From Corynebacterium resistens DSM 45100 (GTDB lineage Bacteria > Actinomycetota > Actinomycetes > Mycobacteriales > Mycobacteriaceae), in contig NC_015673.1 of assembly GCF_000177535.2 (NCBI RefSeq), positions 1,736,001 through 1,800,000 on the forward strand: a stretch of DNA of 64,000 nt, written 5' to 3'. Below are positions 61,926 through 64,000 of this stretch, piece after piece. The position numbers and the translations under genes are program-made. Numbering within the stretch: the first letter of the stretch is position 1; each line of letters begins with the position of its first letter. The notes beneath the pieces are model-generated. The model was given only the letters and a program-made list of their open reading frames with translations. It did no database searches and was not told where the DNA came from.

Positions 61926-62870
61926 ATGGCATTCGGTTTAGCCGCCTTGTTAGATGATGTAGCACTCATCGCGAAGAAGGCTGCAGCCAGCGCAGATGAT
62001 GTAGCCAGTATGACTGGTCGCACTAGCGCGAAAGCAGCCGGAGTAGTCGTTGACGACGCCGCGGTAACGCCTCGATTCGTTGCTGGGGTCTCCCCTGCCA
62101 GAGAACTACCCATTATTTGGCGTATCACAAAGGGCAGCTTGCGCAATAAGCTGCTCATTATCCTGCCCATCATCCTGCTTCTGAGCTGGTTATTGCCTTG
62201 GGCTTTGACTCCGCTACTCATGCTGGGTGGTCTCTACCTTTCCTTTGAAGGGGCAGAGAAAATCATCGAGAAAATCACCGGCGGCCATGAGGAGGAAGAC
62301 GAAACTGGTAAATCCGAAGACGATATCGTACGGGGCGCCACAACCACCGACTTCATTCTTTCTGCAGAAATCATGGTGATTTCGCTTAATGAAGTTGCCG
62401 ATCAACCAATCGGTATCCGCGCAGCAGTTTTGGTCGTTGTCGGTATCCTCATCACTCTTGCGGTTTATGGCGCAGTCGGCCTGCTCGTCAAGATCGACGA
62501 TATGGGCTTGGCCCTAGCTAAGAAGGATTCCTCCGGTGCGAAGAAACTGGGGCGAATGATGGTCGCTGGCATGCCAAAATTACTTAGCCTCATTGCAATT
62601 ATTGGCACATTCGCAATGCTGTGGGTGGGTGGCCATATTCTTCTTGTTGGCGCGGACGAACTGGGATGGCACTGGCCCTACTCAACTGTCCACCACATCG
62701 TTGAATCTGTGCACCACCTCGGTGGTCTTGTCACTTGGCTGGTTGAAACGTTCTTCAGCCTTGTAGCGGGACTCATCGTAGGATCAATTATTGCCGTGAT
62801 CATGCACTTCCTTCCCAAGAAAAAGAAGGAACATACTGAAAATACGGACGAAGCAACTCAACAAAACTAG
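61926..62870 (+). CDS. DUF808 (YedI) membrane protein
   Basis: This 314-aa protein begins AFGLAALLDDVALIAKKAAASADDVA after Met, the DUF808 hallmark, and has about six helices (80-105, 145-160, 168-192, 215-240, 260-290). A His/Glu-rich loop (GGHEEEDETG) and a Lys-rich tail are on one side. Function unknown in all members I know. The patatin-like gene starts 20 nt after its stop with GAAGGAG between, so they are in one operon. Confidence 0.88.
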   Translation: MAFGLAALLDDVALIAKKAAASADDVASMTGRTSAKAAGVVVDDAAVTPRFVAGVSPARELPIIWRITKGSLRNKLLIILPIILLLSWLLPWALTPLLMLGGLYLSFEGAEKIIEKITGGHEEEDETGKSEDDIVRGATTTDFILSAEIMVISLNEVADQPIGIRAAVLVVVGILITLAVYGAVGLLVKIDDMGLALAKKDSSGAKKLGRMMVAGMPKLLSLIAIIGTFAMLWVGGHILLVGADELGWHWPYSTVHHIVESVHHLGGLVTWLVETFFSLVAGLIVGSIIAVIMHFLPKKKKEHTENTDEATQQN

Positions 62871-62890
62871 CGAAGGAGCCTTCAGTTCCC

Positions 62891-63772
62891 ATGTCCATCG
62901 ATGCACGCAATGTCGCTCTAGTCATCGAAGGCGGGGGCATGCGAAATTCCTACACCGCCGCTTGCATTAGTGAGCTCATCAATCACGGGGTTCACTTCGG
63001 TTGGGTCGGTGGTATCAGTGCCGGGGCTTCTCACACCGTCAACTTTCTTTCCGGCGACGCGCACCGCGCCCGCGATTCTTTCGTCGAATTCGGAGCTAAC
63101 CCCCGCACCGGAGGTATCCGTTCCATGATGCGAGGCACCGGATTCTTCAACGCCGAATACATTTACGAAACCGCAGGCGCACCCGATAATGATTTGCCTT
63201 TCGATTGGGAAGCGTTTCACTCCAACCCGACACCTTTCCGCATCGGCGCGACACGAGCAGATAACGGCGAAACGGTCTACTGGGGACGGGAAGATACCCC
63301 CGATCTACCTAGTCTCATGAAGCGGGTTCGCGCCAGCTCGACCCTCCCCGGATTAATGCCCGTCCCCTCAATCGACGGGGTGGAGTACGTCGATGGAGCT
63401 CTTGGTGCCTCGGGAGGCCTTATTATCGACGCCGCGCTGGATGACGGCTTCGAGAAATTCTTGGTTCTAAGAACCAAACCAAGGGGCTATGTGCGCCCTC
63501 CCCTACGCAGTCCGCGATTGGTTCGGCAACTTCTGCGCAAGCGCCCAGCGGTAACCGAAGCAATGATCGCGAGACCCGAAAAATACAATTCCGCTTCGCA
63601 GAAGATCTCCGAATTGGAAAATTCCGGGCAAGCCAAAGTGTTTTACCCAGAGAACATGCGGGTGACCAACACGGAGCGTCGCCTATCAAAACTACGACAA
63701 TCCTGGGCGGATGGTATGGCCCAAACTCAACGCGAATGGGATGGCTGGATGGAGTTCTTTTCCTCCTCGTAG
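62891..63772 (+). CDS. Patatin-like phospholipase (YjjU/RssA type)
   Basis: This 293-aa protein carries the patatin oxyanion motif EGGGMRNSY (13-21), the nucleophile elbow GISAGAS (Ser near 43) and the dyad Asp in VDGALGASGG. The size and order fit the YjjU group of bacterial patatins, lipid acyl hydrolases at the inner membrane. The C-terminal 70 residues are helical and basic. GAAGGAG lies about 12 nt before the ATG. It is in an operon with the DUF808 gene. Confidence 0.9.
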   Translation: MSIDARNVALVIEGGGMRNSYTAACISELINHGVHFGWVGGISAGASHTVNFLSGDAHRARDSFVEFGANPRTGGIRSMMRGTGFFNAEYIYETAGAPDNDLPFDWEAFHSNPTPFRIGATRADNGETVYWGREDTPDLPSLMKRVRASSTLPGLMPVPSIDGVEYVDGALGASGGLIIDAALDDGFEKFLVLRTKPRGYVRPPLRSPRLVRQLLRKRPAVTEAMIARPEKYNSASQKISELENSGQAKVFYPENMRVTNTERRLSKLRQSWADGMAQTQREWDGWMEFFSSS

Positions 63773-63775
63773 AGG

Positions 63776-64000
63776 CTATTTCACCAGGGTACTTAGGCCC
63801 ATCAGTATCAAGATCGCGGCGACCACGTACCCTGCGGATTTCACAAGAGCCTGCTTATGAGCCCGCAAGCTACCTATGAAACGGGCCAGACCGCTATCCG
63901 GCTTGAGCAAAACGATCCATAGAACTACCGCAGAAATCGCAGGCAAGCTCAAAGCCAGGCTGGCGTAGAGAACCAATGCCACAAGTTTGCCCGCAGCAGA
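63776..64000 (-). CDS. Membrane protein C-terminus (GAP/Sap-like), partial
   Basis: Only the last 75 codons are in the window; the frame continues open to the right edge, and the TTG/GTG codons near 63982 are internal. Two helices (LPAISAVVLWIVLLKP and SAGYVVAAILILMGLSTLV) around a basic loop GSLRAHKQALVK resemble the C-terminus of GAP/sulfolipid-addressing-type or LysE-superfamily membrane proteins. It converges on the patatin gene with a 3-nt gap and no terminator. Confidence 0.65.
   Translation of the reverse strand, partial: SAAGKLVALVLYASLALSLPAISAVVLWIVLLKPDSGLARFIGSLRAHKQALVKSAGYVVAAILILMGLSTLVK

Overview
The window reads as a chromosomal segment of a Corynebacterium-like, mycolic-acid-containing actinobacterium. 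The signs are a fused E2-E1 2-oxoglutarate dehydrogenase (OdhA), the short corynebacterial/mycobacterial GT4 glycogen synthase divergent from glgC, mycothiol deacetylase MshB, an LpqW-type lipoprotein, a 7Fe ferredoxin beside DapC, and the order typA-lpqW-mshB-fdxC-dapC / dapD-dapE-LOG / glgA-glgC / methyltransferase-sigE-antisigma-tatB-mrp / odhA, which is the order I know from mycobacteria and corynebacteria. No species is claimed.

Layout. 1-7.4 kb: four minus-strand nucleic-acid genes (SMC-like ATPase running off the left edge, SbcD-like nuclease, SWIM protein, SNF2 helicase). 7.5-19.2 kb: sodium/proline symporter, membrane-anchored HNH nuclease, small membrane protein, DEAD-box RNA helicase with a long RGG tail, FAD amine-oxidase-like protein, two unrecognised genes, a type-B carboxylesterase and an EcsC-like protein. 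19.5-30.2 kb: odhA, amino-acid permease, lipoprotein plus small membrane protein, mrp, then tatB, anti-sigma and sigE, divergent from an O-methyltransferase. 30.3-34.4 kb: glgC and glgA divergent, followed by a GH32-like protein that appears to have lost its catalytic carboxylates. 34.6-44.7 kb: an RlmA-like methyltransferase, leucyl aminopeptidase, a DivIVA-domain protein, a LOG protein and the succinylase branch of diaminopimelate/lysine synthesis (dapE, dapD, dapC) with a permease, a pseudouridine synthase and fdxC. 44.8-50.3 kb: membrane protein, mshB, lpqW, typA. 50.6-53.8 kb: secreted orphan, DUF402 protein, NAD(P)-binding protein, excalibur protein.

53.9-56.4 kb is the clearest accessory patch. 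It holds a complete-looking IS3-family element with a programmed-frameshift site, next to an A+T-rich two-gene unit: a secreted 198-aa protein with a hydrophobic Gly/Ala-rich C-terminus and two cysteines, plus a 73-aa two-helix membrane protein. I propose this as a candidate secreted toxin/bacteriocin with a protective partner, by architecture only. 56.4-64 kb: acyl-CoA dehydrogenase, DUF4232-type lipoprotein coupled to a large membrane protein (possible GT-C glycosyltransferase), cutinase-like esterase, DUF808 membrane protein, patatin-like protein, and a partial membrane protein at the right edge.

Recurring regulatory themes are perfect-stem terminators between genes, and several genes whose -10-like hexamer lies 6-8 nt before the start codon with no Shine-Dalgarno, the signature of leaderless transcripts. 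No rRNA, tRNA or CRISPR array was recognised.
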